Of a stretch of 9,536 nt of DNA, positions 1 to 6,942 are shown in pieces. The DNA is from CAYLYP01 sp964387795 (lineage in GTDB: Bacteria; Bacteroidota; Bacteroidia; Bacteroidales; UBA7960). The stretch lies in the NCBI GenBank assembly GCA_964387795.1, contig CAYLYP010000104.1, positions 1-9,536 of the forward strand, read 5' to 3'. How positions within the stretch are numbered: the stretch's first letter is position 1; each line of letters starts with the position of its first letter. The notes beneath the pieces are model-generated. The model worked only from the letters and a program-made list of their open reading frames with translations. It had not been told where the DNA came from and did no database searches. Both the position numbers and the translations under genes were made by a program.

Positions 1-13
1 AATAATAAAAACA

Positions 14-2056
14 ATGAAGAGACTTTTTGTTTACAGCATGCTTGTAGTGATACTGGCTGCCTGTGGAGGGAATAAAAAATCAGATGAAAATGCAAGTCCG
101 GTTTCAAAAGAAGTTAGCGATAAGGTTATTGCTGATTTGATAAAGAAACATGGTGATGCCTGTTCTGCAAGGATTGATAAGGGAGTTACCCAAGCTGCAT
201 CCCTGTGGCGCCTCACTGATGGAAACACTGAAGACTTTGAAAAATTCTGCCTCGAAAACTTTATCAGCGATAAAGAGGAATTAGATCTGGTATTCGACCG
301 TATGGCCAATAATTTCGAATACCTGAATGGCTACATGGACAGGATTAGCATTGAACTTAACAGACAGATACACGAAGACAGGGGTCCTATTCTTGCCATC
401 GACCAGATTTTTGGCTCATACAGCCCTTCTGCCCATGTGCAGGATGACTTTTTTGACAACAAGCTGGCTTTTATTATTATCCTTAACTTCCCCAATTACA
501 CCCTTGAAGAGAAAAACACCCTTGGTGAAAAATGGTCGGATAGGGAATGGGGTTATGCACGACTGGGAGATATGTTTACTGCCAGGGTTCCGGCTAAAAT
601 CCTACAGGAAGCCAATGAGATTTATAGCGCTGGCCGTTTGTACATCTCTGAGTATAATATCTTTGCCGGAAAGCTTTTGGACGAAAAAGGCAATACCCTT
701 TTCCCCGAAGACATGCGCCTTCTTGCACATTGGAACATCAGGGATGAGATAAAATCAAACTATGACCTCACAGATGGTCAACCAAAGCAGGAAATGCTCT
801 ATCAGGTCATGTTGCGCATTATTAACCAGGATATCCCCGAAAAGGTAATCAACAATGATTCCTGCCAATGGAACCCATATTCAAATGAAGTATTTGTTGA
901 TGGCAAGACCATTAAATGGGAACCGGAGGGAACAAGGAGATATGAATATCTGCTAAACAATTATAACGCACTCAGGAAGCTCGATCCTTATTATACCAGT
1001 CTGGATACCTATATCAAACGTTCATTTGATGAGAATATGGAAATCCCGATGGAGGAGGTAGAGGCATTATTTAAAGAATATGCTTCATCATCCCTGGTAA
1101 AAGAAGTTGCCGGCCTTATAAGTAAAAGGCTTGGCAGGGAATTGCGTCCTTATGACCTTTGGTACAATGGATTTGTTGGCCGGTCGGGTATAGCTGAATC
1201 AGAACTTGATAAAATGACCCGTAGCCGTTACCCCAATCCGGCTGCTTTGGATAATGATTTGCCCGAGATATTGAAAAAACTTGGCTTTGATGCCCAAATG
1301 GCTGCTTTCCTTGGATCAAAAATTGATGTGGACGCTGCTAGGGGTTCTGGTCATGCAATGGGGACTTCAATGCGCGAAATGCCTTCACACCTTAGGACCC
1401 GAATTGCTCCTTCTGGGATGGACTACAAAGGATATAACATTGCCATCCACGAATTTGGGCATAACGTTGAGCAGACTATCAGCACCCATAATGTGAACAA
1501 CTATTTTATTAGCGGTGTACCAAATACTGCTTTCACCGAAGCATTGGCTTTCATGTTCCAGAAACGTGACCTTGAGCTTTTAGGGATTAAGAAAACGGAT
1601 CCCCTGATGCAACACCTTGATGTGCTTGATATCTTTTGGGACAACTATGAGATGATGGGGGTTTCACTTGTGGATATGAAAGTGTGGAAGTGGCTTTATG
1701 AAAATCCAGATGCAGATGCACAGCAATTAAAAGAAGCAGTTATCAGGATTGCAAAAGAGGTATGGAATGATTATTATGCCGAAATTTTTGGCGAGAAGGA
1801 TATCCCACTGCTTGCAATCTATTCGCACATGATCCAATCGCCATTGTATTTAATGAACTACCCTTATGGCAGGCTGATTATGTTCCAGTTGGAAGATTAT
1901 ATTGCAGATAAAAATTTTGCACAGGAGGTGACCCGGATATATTCAATCGGTCAACTGACCCCAAAACATTGGATGCAAAAAGCTGTTGGCGCCCAGATCA
2001 GCAACCAGCCAATTTTTAAAGCCGTAGAAGAAGCACTTAAGGTTGTAAAGGAATAA
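14..2056 (+). CDS. Lipoprotein zinc metallopeptidase, M3-like gluzincin (680 aa)
   Basis: The protein starts with a lipoprotein signal: basic KR, a hydrophobic stretch and a lipobox LAAC with the modified cysteine at residue 17, followed by GGNKKSDEN, so it is probably membrane-anchored and exported. HEFGH at residues 479-483 is a zinc-metallopeptidase motif. A glutamate at 509 in FTEALAF, 26 residues after the second histidine, fits the third zinc ligand of gluzincins; M3 oligopeptidases have a very similar HEFGH and spacing. A Tyr/Gly-rich segment near 612-620 (YLMNYPYGR) recalls the substrate-binding tyrosine region of M3 enzymes. The first 350 residues are mainly acidic/helical and I recognise no domain there. 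From family knowledge it would cleave peptides in the periplasm or at the cell surface; the substrate is unknown. The start is supported by the signal peptide and an AT-rich leader. M3-like assignment is inferred; a separate unnamed family is possible. The gene stands alone and ends at a strong terminator. Confidence 0.85.
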   Translation: MKRLFVYSMLVVILAACGGNKKSDENASPVSKEVSDKVIADLIKKHGDACSARIDKGVTQAASLWRLTDGNTEDFEKFCLENFISDKEELDLVFDRMANNFEYLNGYMDRISIELNRQIHEDRGPILAIDQIFGSYSPSAHVQDDFFDNKLAFIIILNFPNYTLEEKNTLGEKWSDREWGYARLGDMFTARVPAKILQEANEIYSAGRLYISEYNIFAGKLLDEKGNTLFPEDMRLLAHWNIRDEIKSNYDLTDGQPKQEMLYQVMLRIINQDIPEKVINNDSCQWNPYSNEVFVDGKTIKWEPEGTRRYEYLLNNYNALRKLDPYYTSLDTYIKRSFDENMEIPMEEVEALFKEYASSSLVKEVAGLISKRLGRELRPYDLWYNGFVGRSGIAESELDKMTRSRYPNPAALDNDLPEILKKLGFDAQMAAFLGSKIDVDAARGSGHAMGTSMREMPSHLRTRIAPSGMDYKGYNIAIHEFGHNVEQTISTHNVNNYFISGVPNTAFTEALAFMFQKRDLELLGIKKTDPLMQHLDVLDIFWDNYEMMGVSLVDMKVWKWLYENPDADAQQLKEAVIRIAKEVWNDYYAEIFGEKDIPLLAIYSHMIQSPLYLMNYPYGRLIMFQLEDYIADKNFAQEVTRIYSIGQLTPKHWMQKAVGAQISNQPIFKAVEEALKVVKE

Positions 2057-2080
2057 AGTATTTGTCATAATCCTTAATAG

Positions 2081-2119
2081 AAAGCCCTCTTTTAAACTGT
2101 TTAAAAGAGGGCTTTTTTT
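2081..2119 (+). terminator. Rho-independent terminator after the lipoprotein peptidase
   Basis: A perfect 16-bp inverted repeat has arms at 2081-2096 and 2100-2115, a 3-nt loop (ctg), and a run of seven T at 2113-2119. It begins 24 nt after the stop codon of the peptidase gene. In the opposite direction the stem is followed by only three T, so it is probably effective mainly for plus-strand transcripts. Confidence 0.92.
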
Positions 2120-2291
2120 AAAATGATTTCATAGAACTGCTGAGGTGTTTTTCAGTCCAAAAAGGTTCTTTATTTATCAGGATGGGTATGAGTTTGAAAA
2201 GAAGATGAACTGGCTTTGGTATTTTTCTGTTCAATCGAAGATCCCTTTATCAAAATATGCTTTCCTGATGAATTTGGGCATCCGGGGCGGC

Positions 2292-2648
2292 TTATTTTTT
2301 TATTTTGTTATATCCTTTATCATTGAAAGGCTGGAGTTCTTCAATGAGCATTTCTTCAAGCACTTTTATTTCTTTTGAGTAATCAATATCTTTTTTATCA
2401 TCCTGCTTAATTTCTTCAAGGGTTTCGTATGTGAAAGCTTCCTGGCCGAGTGCCTTCCAGTCTTCAAGAAGTTCCTTATTAAGGAAAAACCCTGTATTGA
2501 GTTGGAGGCGCATAGCATGCCAGTTTGCATCGAGGTCGATGCTGCTTCCGATAAATATTTTTCCGTTTTGGGTGTTTGTTAATTTAAAAACCCCCATTCT
2601 GTATTTTTTTTGTTTGAATTCTTCTCTGAGCTCTTTTCTTGTTTTCAT
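2292..2648 (-). CDS. Small GIY-YIG-fold protein with altered catalytic site (118 aa)
   Basis: GVF at residues 19-21 and FIG at 32-34 correspond to the GIY and YIG strands of the GIY-YIG nuclease fold. The C-terminal LEEMLIEELQPFN (97-109) aligns with the UvrC-type segment carrying the metal-binding glutamate (here Glu98). The ending QPFNDKGYN is typical of a small stand-alone family in Bacteroidota, and the 118-residue length fits that family. The arginine that normally follows YIG by eight residues is Asn42 here, and the first Tyr of each half-motif is Phe, so ordinary nuclease activity is doubtful. A role in DNA processing can only be guessed. The first ATG follows an AT-rich leader with no Shine-Dalgarno. 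The gene is monocistronic, points toward the peptidase terminator, and is separated from the upstream hydrolase by the repeat element at 2686-2819. Confidence 0.85.
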   Translation of the reverse strand: MKTRKELREEFKQKKYRMGVFKLTNTQNGKIFIGSSIDLDANWHAMRLQLNTGFFLNKELLEDWKALGQEAFTYETLEEIKQDDKKDIDYSKEIKVLEEMLIEELQPFNDKGYNKIKK

Positions 2649-2685
2649 CTTGGAATAATTTTTTGTTTAAGGTTGGATGGAACCC

Positions 2686-2819
2686 CATGTTTGTTGGTTA
2701 TATAGGTGACTTCGACAGGCTCAGTCACCTATCTGGACAGGCTCAGTCAGATTTCCGGAGCTTGCAAGTGATTCGGTGGCTGAGCTTGCCGAAGCCACTG
2801 TATTTAATATGCAAACATG
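2686..2819. repeat. Imperfect palindromic intergenic element with REP-like cores
   Basis: Two forward copies of a core (cttcgacaggctcag at 2710-2724 and ggacaggctcag at 2735-2746) are followed by two inverted ones (degenerate gagcttgcaag near 2758-2768, and ctgagcttgccgaag at 2780-2794). The outer forward and inverted cores match at 13 of 15 positions. Each unit can form its own hairpin: 9-bp arms at 2702-2710/2724-2732, 5-bp arms at 2731-2735/2748-2752 and 6-bp arms at 2776-2781/2793-2798. An outer pair catgtttg (2686-2693) and caaacatg (2812-2819) lies at almost equal distance (24 and 25 nt) from the outer cores, so the whole 134 bp is one large imperfect palindrome. Cores of the type cttcgacaggctcag recur between genes in many Bacteroidota genomes (from memory). 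No transposase is present, so a REP-like or MITE-like non-autonomous element is the best reading. Confidence 0.75.
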
Positions 2820-2871
2820 TTTGGTTTTTTTTCTGAACAGATGTGGATAATCATTTAGTCTTAGCAATATA

Positions 2872-3978
2872 CTAAAAACGGTATCCTGCTTTCTGTAAAT
2901 CATCAATAGATTTGAATTTACGGGGAGGGTTGAGCTGTTTTTCCAGAAAGCGGTAAATTTTCATACGGGTTTCTTTCGCATGGCGGGTATCCATCCGATC
3001 GAAAGAATGGCCACCAGGGATATTATTAAATATCTCGTATTCAAATTTTTTACCTTCAGCCTTCAATGCCCTTATTAAGAGCTCAACTTCCAACACATGG
3101 ACATCTTCATCGTTGGTGTTGGTATGGATGAGCAGAGGGGTTTGAAGTTTATGAACATTCCAGATGGGCGACCTTCGACGATATTCTTCAATATCTTCAG
3201 GGACAGTTTTCCCAATATGATAATCAGCATCGAAATAGCTCTGGTAGCCTTCGATGTATGATAATCTTGATACCAGGTCGCTGACTGGTACACCTGCAAA
3301 AGCAACTTTATAATGCTCAGGATAATCAAAGATGCTCATAAGTGCTATCAAACCACCATGGCTCCAACCTAAGATGCCAACCCTGTCTTTGTCTACAATA
3401 GAATAGTTCTCAATCATGTAATTGCGGGAAGCATCACTGTCGGCTGTTTCCAAGCCCCCATAATCAATAAGTTCATAGAAACTTTTACCGTATCCGGTGC
3501 TTCCCCTGTATTCTGGTGCCACAACAATATATTGCTGGGCCATAAGTTCCCGGATAATATGGGTATAATACGTTGTGAAATCCCCATGCACCCCACCATG
3601 TGGAAGGACGATAAGGGGGTATTTCTTAGATGCATCTATATCGCGGGGGATAAAGATATAAGCCCAGAACTTGACAGGGTTCATTGCTCCCTGTGCTTTT
3701 GGGTTTTTTACTTTCGCCGGAGGTGGCCCTGCAAGGTAAACTTTATCAATAAAGGCTACATCTCCTACTCTTTGAAACCAAAGGACATCATCAATTGTTT
3801 TTTGAAGGACATCTAACTGGTGCTTTAAAGATTCATCATTCTTCCTTACAGATTCCAGTTCTTTTTTGAGATCTTCCAGCGTGGTTTGTGCCAAAAGGCT
3901 TTGGGCAACAAACATACTAAGAATTGCTCCTGTGATTATGGTTAGAATTAATCTATTCCCGCTGTTATTCGCTTTCAT
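2872..3978 (-). CDS. Secreted S9-like alpha/beta hydrolase (prolyl oligopeptidase family), 368 aa
   Basis: The C-terminal two thirds is an alpha/beta hydrolase of the S9 peptidase type. With the start at 3978, GWSHGG carries the nucleophile Ser206, NDEDV carries the likely acid Asp290, and GGHSF carries His324. PHGGVHG (126-132) fits the oxyanion region, and EYRGSTGYGKSFY is characteristic of S9 catalytic domains. The usual S9 beta-propeller is missing; instead a signal peptide (about 1-31, ending LLAQ) leads into a short charged coiled-coil (about 33-70). It probably hydrolyses peptides or esters in the periplasm. The start is uncertain: an ATG at 4014 in the same frame adds 12 residues (MSGSIKPNNNKL) and lies 1 nt after the stop of the upstream small membrane gene, which would allow translational coupling. 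I prefer 3978 because it gives a compact signal peptide. The substrate is unknown. Confidence 0.87.
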   Translation of the reverse strand: MKANNSGNRLILTIITGAILSMFVAQSLLAQTTLEDLKKELESVRKNDESLKHQLDVLQKTIDDVLWFQRVGDVAFIDKVYLAGPPPAKVKNPKAQGAMNPVKFWAYIFIPRDIDASKKYPLIVLPHGGVHGDFTTYYTHIIRELMAQQYIVVAPEYRGSTGYGKSFYELIDYGGLETADSDASRNYMIENYSIVDKDRVGILGWSHGGLIALMSIFDYPEHYKVAFAGVPVSDLVSRLSYIEGYQSYFDADYHIGKTVPEDIEEYRRRSPIWNVHKLQTPLLIHTNTNDEDVHVLEVELLIRALKAEGKKFEYEIFNNIPGGHSFDRMDTRHAKETRMKIYRFLEKQLNPPRKFKSIDDLQKAGYRF

Positions 3979-4015
3979 AAGCTTGTTGTTATTTGGCTTG
4001 ATTGACCCTGACATA

Positions 4016-4204
4016 CTACGCTTTTGTTTGTTTGGCTTCGTGTTTGTTGGTAATCCACAAACTTAAAAAGGTGCAAATTGATGAAAATAAAATTCCATAA
4101 GGCCCAATTTCTTTTATGCTTAAAGAATCGAATGCCCATAGCCCAATTATCAATCCAACGATTATAATACATATTGCCATTAGAATAATCCGGTATTTTT
4201 CCAT
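4016..4204 (-). CDS. Small two-helix membrane protein (62 aa)
   Basis: This short gene encodes two hydrophobic segments, about residues 6-25 (rich in Ile, Leu and Gly) and 35-52 (GILFSSICTFLSLWI), separated by a short polar loop DSLSIKEIG, with a basic tail NKHEAKQTKA. It should be an inner-membrane hairpin with short tails. I do not recognise the family. Its stop codon is followed after one base by an in-frame ATG of the S9-like hydrolase gene, so the two are probably co-transcribed. A perfect TAnnTTTG box sits 31-38 nt upstream of its ATG, supporting a real transcription unit here. Function is unknown; spurious annotation is possible given its length, but the promoter, the membrane-protein composition and the tight spacing argue that it is real. 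Confidence 0.62.
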   Translation of the reverse strand: MEKYRIILMAICIIIVGLIIGLWAFDSLSIKEIGPYGILFSSICTFLSLWITNKHEAKQTKA

Positions 4205-4234
4205 GAAGCTTGGGTTTCAATTTATTATCCAACG

Positions 4235-4242
4235 CAAATATA
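4235..4242 (-). promoter_or_regulatory. Candidate Bacteroidota -7 box for the small membrane protein/hydrolase unit
   Basis: On the minus strand these bases read TATATTTG, a perfect match to the TAnnTTTG -7 element used by the Bacteroidota primary sigma factor. It lies 30 nt before the ATG at 4204, implying a short AT-rich 5' leader. I see no good TTTG -33 element at the expected distance, so the call rests on the -7 box and position only. Confidence 0.45.
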
Positions 4243-4645
4243 TAAAATAAAACATTACCGCTTATTTGTTATAGATGAGTTGTTTGCAATGTGCATAAAT
4301 ACAGGTGTATTCTAATGTGGTAAGTTAAGATTATGGACTGCAGTTTTTGTAAATGAATAATCATTTTAATGGACTTCTGTTTATAAAGAGACCTGAGAGA
4401 TTGAATGTAAAAACAAGTGATGCCATTTTGACTGTTTTGTAATTAAAAATTTATAGGATGTTAAAAATGGATTAATACTGGTTTTTTAGTAAAAATGGTA
4501 AAATAATACTACAAAAGCATACGCAGTGTAAATAAAAAAAATATTTAAGCAGATGAAAGCATATTATTAGCCAATCTTATTGGGCTAGCAAATTAAATGA
4601 CGTTTTTTTTCTTTAATTTAATCTAATGAAATTCGATTTTAGAAA

Positions 4646-4667
4646 ATATTAAATATACGTTTAATAT
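4646..4667. promoter_or_regulatory. Inverted repeat, possible operator upstream of the carboxyltransferase gene
   Basis: Perfect 8-bp arms (atattaaa and tttaatat) flank a 6-nt centre (tatacg). The symmetry and 22-bp length resemble a dimeric regulator site, and it lies about 190 nt before the carboxyltransferase start. In such AT-rich DNA an 8-bp palindrome may arise by chance, so this is tentative. Confidence 0.25.
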
Positions 4668-4729
4668 AAAAGCGGGTGCATATTGAACTTATTTAAAAGG
4701 GGAGCATATTTATAGATTTAAGGGAAAAA

Positions 4730-4762
4730 TTGAATTTTTATGGAATATTTTTTATTACTTTG
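4730..4762 (+). promoter_or_regulatory. Weak candidate promoter of the carboxyltransferase operon
   Basis: TTG at 4730-4732 and ttactttg at 4755-4762 resemble a Bacteroidota -33/-7 pair, with 22 nt between them; the -7 part differs from TAnnTTTG at one fixed position. It would give a leader of roughly 85 nt before the ATG at 4856. Alternative promoters in the same AT-rich stretch are equally possible. Confidence 0.25.
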
Positions 4763-4855
4763 AATGTTTTTTTGCCAGAAAAAGCCGCAAGCCAAGCTGG
4801 GGAAAAACCCAATTAAAAACAAAAACAAGCAAATAGGAATTAAAAACTATCGGTT

Positions 4856-6403
4856 ATGACGATAAAACAAAAAACGCTTGAATTAAAAAAAAGGATGCAG
4901 GATGCCCTTCAGGGAGGTGGCGCCAAGGCTATTGAGAAACAGGTAGCAATGGGAAAGATGACAGCCCGTGAAAGGATAATCACATTATTGGATCCAAACT
5001 CATTCCATGAGTATGATCTTTTTGTGGAACATGCTGCAAGGGATTTTGACATGGACAAAAAGCAACTTCCGGGCGATGGTGTAATTACAGGAACAGGAAC
5101 CATTAGTGGTTATCCTGTCTGTATTTATGCACAGGATTTCACTGTTGCCGGTGGTTCTCTCGGGCTAATGCATGCCCGTAAAATAACAAAGATAATGGAT
5201 CATGCCATGAATCTCAAAGTGCCCATTATAGGCATTAATGACTCTGGTGGTGCCCGTATCCAGGAAGGTGTTAACTCTTTAGCAGGCTATGGTGAGATAT
5301 TTTATCGGAATACTTTGGCCTCTGGTGTTATCCCTCAGATCTCTGTTATTCTTGGCCCTTGTGCAGGAGGTGCTGTTTATTCCCCTGCGCTCACCGACTT
5401 TGTCTTTGTTGTGGATAAGATTTCAAAAATGTTCATTACAGGGCCTGAGGTGATCAAATCAGTATTGGGAGAAGAAATCTCAATGGAAGCACTTGGTGGG
5501 GCAAGGGTTCATGCCGAAATTACAGGTAATGCGCATTTCTATAGTGAAAGTGAAGCAGATTGTTTTTCTCAGATAAAGAAACTGGTTTCTTTTATTCCCT
5601 GGAACAACACTAAAAAGGCTGAATCATTTCCACCAAAAGCCCCTAAGACCAAGACCTATAAGGTTGATAATATCATGCCAACCGACCCACGTCAGCCTTA
5701 CGATGTAAGGAACATTATAAGGTCGATTGCTGATGATAGTGATTTCTTTGAGGTTCAGGAGCTTTTTGCTGCCAACCTTGTTATCGGCTTTGGCCGTATC
5801 AATGGTCAGTCTGTTGGTTTTGTTGCCAATCAGCCTATGGTGCTGGCAGGAGTATTGGATGTTGATTCATCTGATAAAGCAGCACGTTTTATAAGATATT
5901 GTAACGCATTTAATATCCCATTGGTTACCCTTGTAGATTTACCTGGTTACCTTCCAGGTATTGATCAGGAACATGCAGGGGTTATCCGTCATGGGGCTAA
6001 AATTCTTTACTCATATTCAGAAGCTACAGTTCCTAAGATTACTGTTATCCTGAGAAAAGCCTATGGAGGTGGATATATCGCAATGTGTTCACGCCACCTG
6101 AGAGCAGACTTTGTGTTTGCATGGCCTACTGCAGAGATTGCTGTTATGGGTCCTGAAGGTGCTGCCAACATCATATTCCGTAGTGAGATTATGGCTGCTG
6201 AGAATCCTGAAAAGGTAAGAAAAGAAAAAGTTGCCGAATATAAAGCCAAGTTTGCAAATCCTTATGTTGCAGCCGGATTTGGATATGTTGATGCAGTTAT
6301 TGAACCATCCGAAACAAGGCGTTTCCTGGTTCATGCACTCGAGATTTCAGTTCAGAAATCGGAAACCAGGCCTTATAAAAAGCATGGAATCCCTCCATTC
6401 TAA
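4856..6403 (+). CDS. Acyl-CoA carboxylase/methylmalonyl-CoA decarboxylase carboxyltransferase subunit (515 aa)
   Basis: This is a full-length carboxyltransferase of the PccB/MmdA family, moving the carboxyl group between biotin and propionyl-/methylmalonyl-CoA. The N-domain spans about residues 1-255 (KMTARERI at 34-41, DSGGARIQEG at 129-138, and the oxyanion-forming GPCAGGAVY at 167-175). The C-domain spans about 270-510 (NQPMVLAGVLD at 325-335, PGYLPG at 363-368, AYGGGY at 402-407, AWPTAEIAVMG at 422-432). The ending KKHGIPPF is typical. Length and motifs are intact, so it should be active. It heads an operon with a separate biotin carrier downstream. Without a biotin carboxylase or an OadB-type membrane subunit nearby, the sequence cannot decide between an ATP-dependent propionyl-CoA carboxylase and a sodium-pumping methylmalonyl-CoA decarboxylase, hence no gene symbol. 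Either role fits propionate/succinate metabolism in the cytoplasm. Confidence 0.96.
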   Translation: MTIKQKTLELKKRMQDALQGGGAKAIEKQVAMGKMTARERIITLLDPNSFHEYDLFVEHAARDFDMDKKQLPGDGVITGTGTISGYPVCIYAQDFTVAGGSLGLMHARKITKIMDHAMNLKVPIIGINDSGGARIQEGVNSLAGYGEIFYRNTLASGVIPQISVILGPCAGGAVYSPALTDFVFVVDKISKMFITGPEVIKSVLGEEISMEALGGARVHAEITGNAHFYSESEADCFSQIKKLVSFIPWNNTKKAESFPPKAPKTKTYKVDNIMPTDPRQPYDVRNIIRSIADDSDFFEVQELFAANLVIGFGRINGQSVGFVANQPMVLAGVLDVDSSDKAARFIRYCNAFNIPLVTLVDLPGYLPGIDQEHAGVIRHGAKILYSYSEATVPKITVILRKAYGGGYIAMCSRHLRADFVFAWPTAEIAVMGPEGAANIIFRSEIMAAENPEKVRKEKVAEYKAKFANPYVAAGFGYVDAVIEPSETRRFLVHALEISVQKSETRPYKKHGIPPF

Positions 6404-6415
6404 AATCATTGTTTT

Positions 6416-6455
6416 ATTATCCTTCCTATGCCTTATGGGCAAACGGAAGGATAAT
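6416..6455 (+). other. Intercistronic hairpin between carboxyltransferase and biotin carrier genes
   Basis: Perfect 11-bp arms at 6416-6426 (attatccttcc) and 6445-6455 (ggaaggataat) enclose an 18-nt loop with a further 4-bp stem (tgcc 6429-6432, ggca 6438-6441). It starts 12 nt after the first stop codon and is not followed by a T tract, so it does not look like an intrinsic terminator. An mRNA-stability or processing element that sets the ratio of the two subunits is the likeliest role. Confidence 0.6.
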
Positions 6456-6515
6456 ATCTGCCTTTGCCCAGGCAATAGGACAAAAAATGAGTTTTAATCA
6501 TTTAATGTGGGACAC

Positions 6516-6905
6516 ATGAGCAAAGAAACTAAAAGAAAAAATAAAAAAGGCCCTGAGAAGGTTTCAGCCCCTGAACTTGTTGATTTTGAAGTGTTTTATG
6601 ACAATTATAAGACAACTGTAAATACTTCATATCTGAAAAGGAAAAAGTATGAAGCTGTTAACCCGAATAAACTTGGTGCATTTATGCCCGGCTCTATCCA
6701 AAAGATACATGTAGCCGAAGGGGATGTTGTTAAGAGGGGGGGTAAGCTTATCATTCTTGAAGCGATGAAAATGAAAAATATTATCGCTGCCCCTTTCGAT
6801 TGTAAAGTTGTTAAACTTAATGTCAAGGAGGGAGATACAGTAGCAAAGAATACTGTTTTGGTTGAAGTTGAGCCTTTTGAAGCAGATGTTGCTGAAAATG
6901 CTTAG
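6516..6905 (+). CDS. Biotin carboxyl carrier subunit (129 aa)
   Basis: This small biotinyl-domain protein carries the carboxyl group between the biotin carboxylase (or decarboxylase partner) and the carboxyltransferase encoded just upstream. The biotin attachment motif EAMKMKN is at residues 82-88, with Lys85 as the biotinylated residue. The surrounding FMPGSIQKIHVAEGD (56-70) and NVKEGDTVAKNTVLVEVE complete the flattened beta-barrel. The first 45 residues are lysine-rich (SKETKRKNKKG) and unlike a Pro/Ala-rich linker; they may dock to the partner subunit. The ATG at 6516 is chosen; a GTG at 6507 in the same frame would add three residues. It follows the carboxyltransferase by 112 nt with a hairpin between, and is closed by a strong terminator, so the two form one operon. 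No OadG-like membrane subunit is encoded in between. Confidence 0.94.
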   Translation: MSKETKRKNKKGPEKVSAPELVDFEVFYDNYKTTVNTSYLKRKKYEAVNPNKLGAFMPGSIQKIHVAEGDVVKRGGKLIILEAMKMKNIIAAPFDCKVVKLNVKEGDTVAKNTVLVEVEPFEADVAENA

Positions 6906-6942
6906 TAAAAGAAGCCTTTAATAATAAACTAAAGTTCTAAAC

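Larger units (their letters stand above)
4243..4854. other. AT-rich intergenic region between divergent units, no gene seen
   Basis: About 610 bp with stop codons frequent in all frames and no plausible coding frame, tRNA or recognised RNA. It contains an 8-bp perfect inverted repeat (arms 4646-4653 and 4660-4667, 6-nt centre), a bulged hairpin at 4568-4587 (tagccaa/ttgggcta) and long T and A tracts. It must hold the promoter of the carboxyltransferase operon in its right part; its length is generous for simple promoter space, so an unrecognised small RNA or remnant gene cannot be excluded. Confidence 0.6.

Noticed and set aside
2145..2378. Plus-strand frame of 77 codons starting with GTG, overlapping the GIY-YIG gene antisense
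   Set aside because: Its second half is the complement of the GIY-YIG coding sequence, it is very rich in Phe/Tyr as expected from antisense AT-rich DNA, and it resembles no family I know.
2812..2832. Palindrome caaacatgtttg followed by eight T as a plus-strand terminator
   Set aside because: No plus-strand gene ends nearby and the hairpin has almost no loop; it is better explained as the outer arm of the palindromic element.
3975..4232. 85-codon minus-strand frame overlapping the small membrane protein
   Set aside because: It covers the same bases in another frame, has a Trp/Asn/Lys-rich random-like composition, and its start lies almost inside the candidate -7 promoter box.
6231..6497. 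88-codon plus-strand frame over the end of the carboxyltransferase gene
   Set aside because: Most of it overlaps the conserved C-terminus of the carboxyltransferase in a shifted frame; no recognisable protein.
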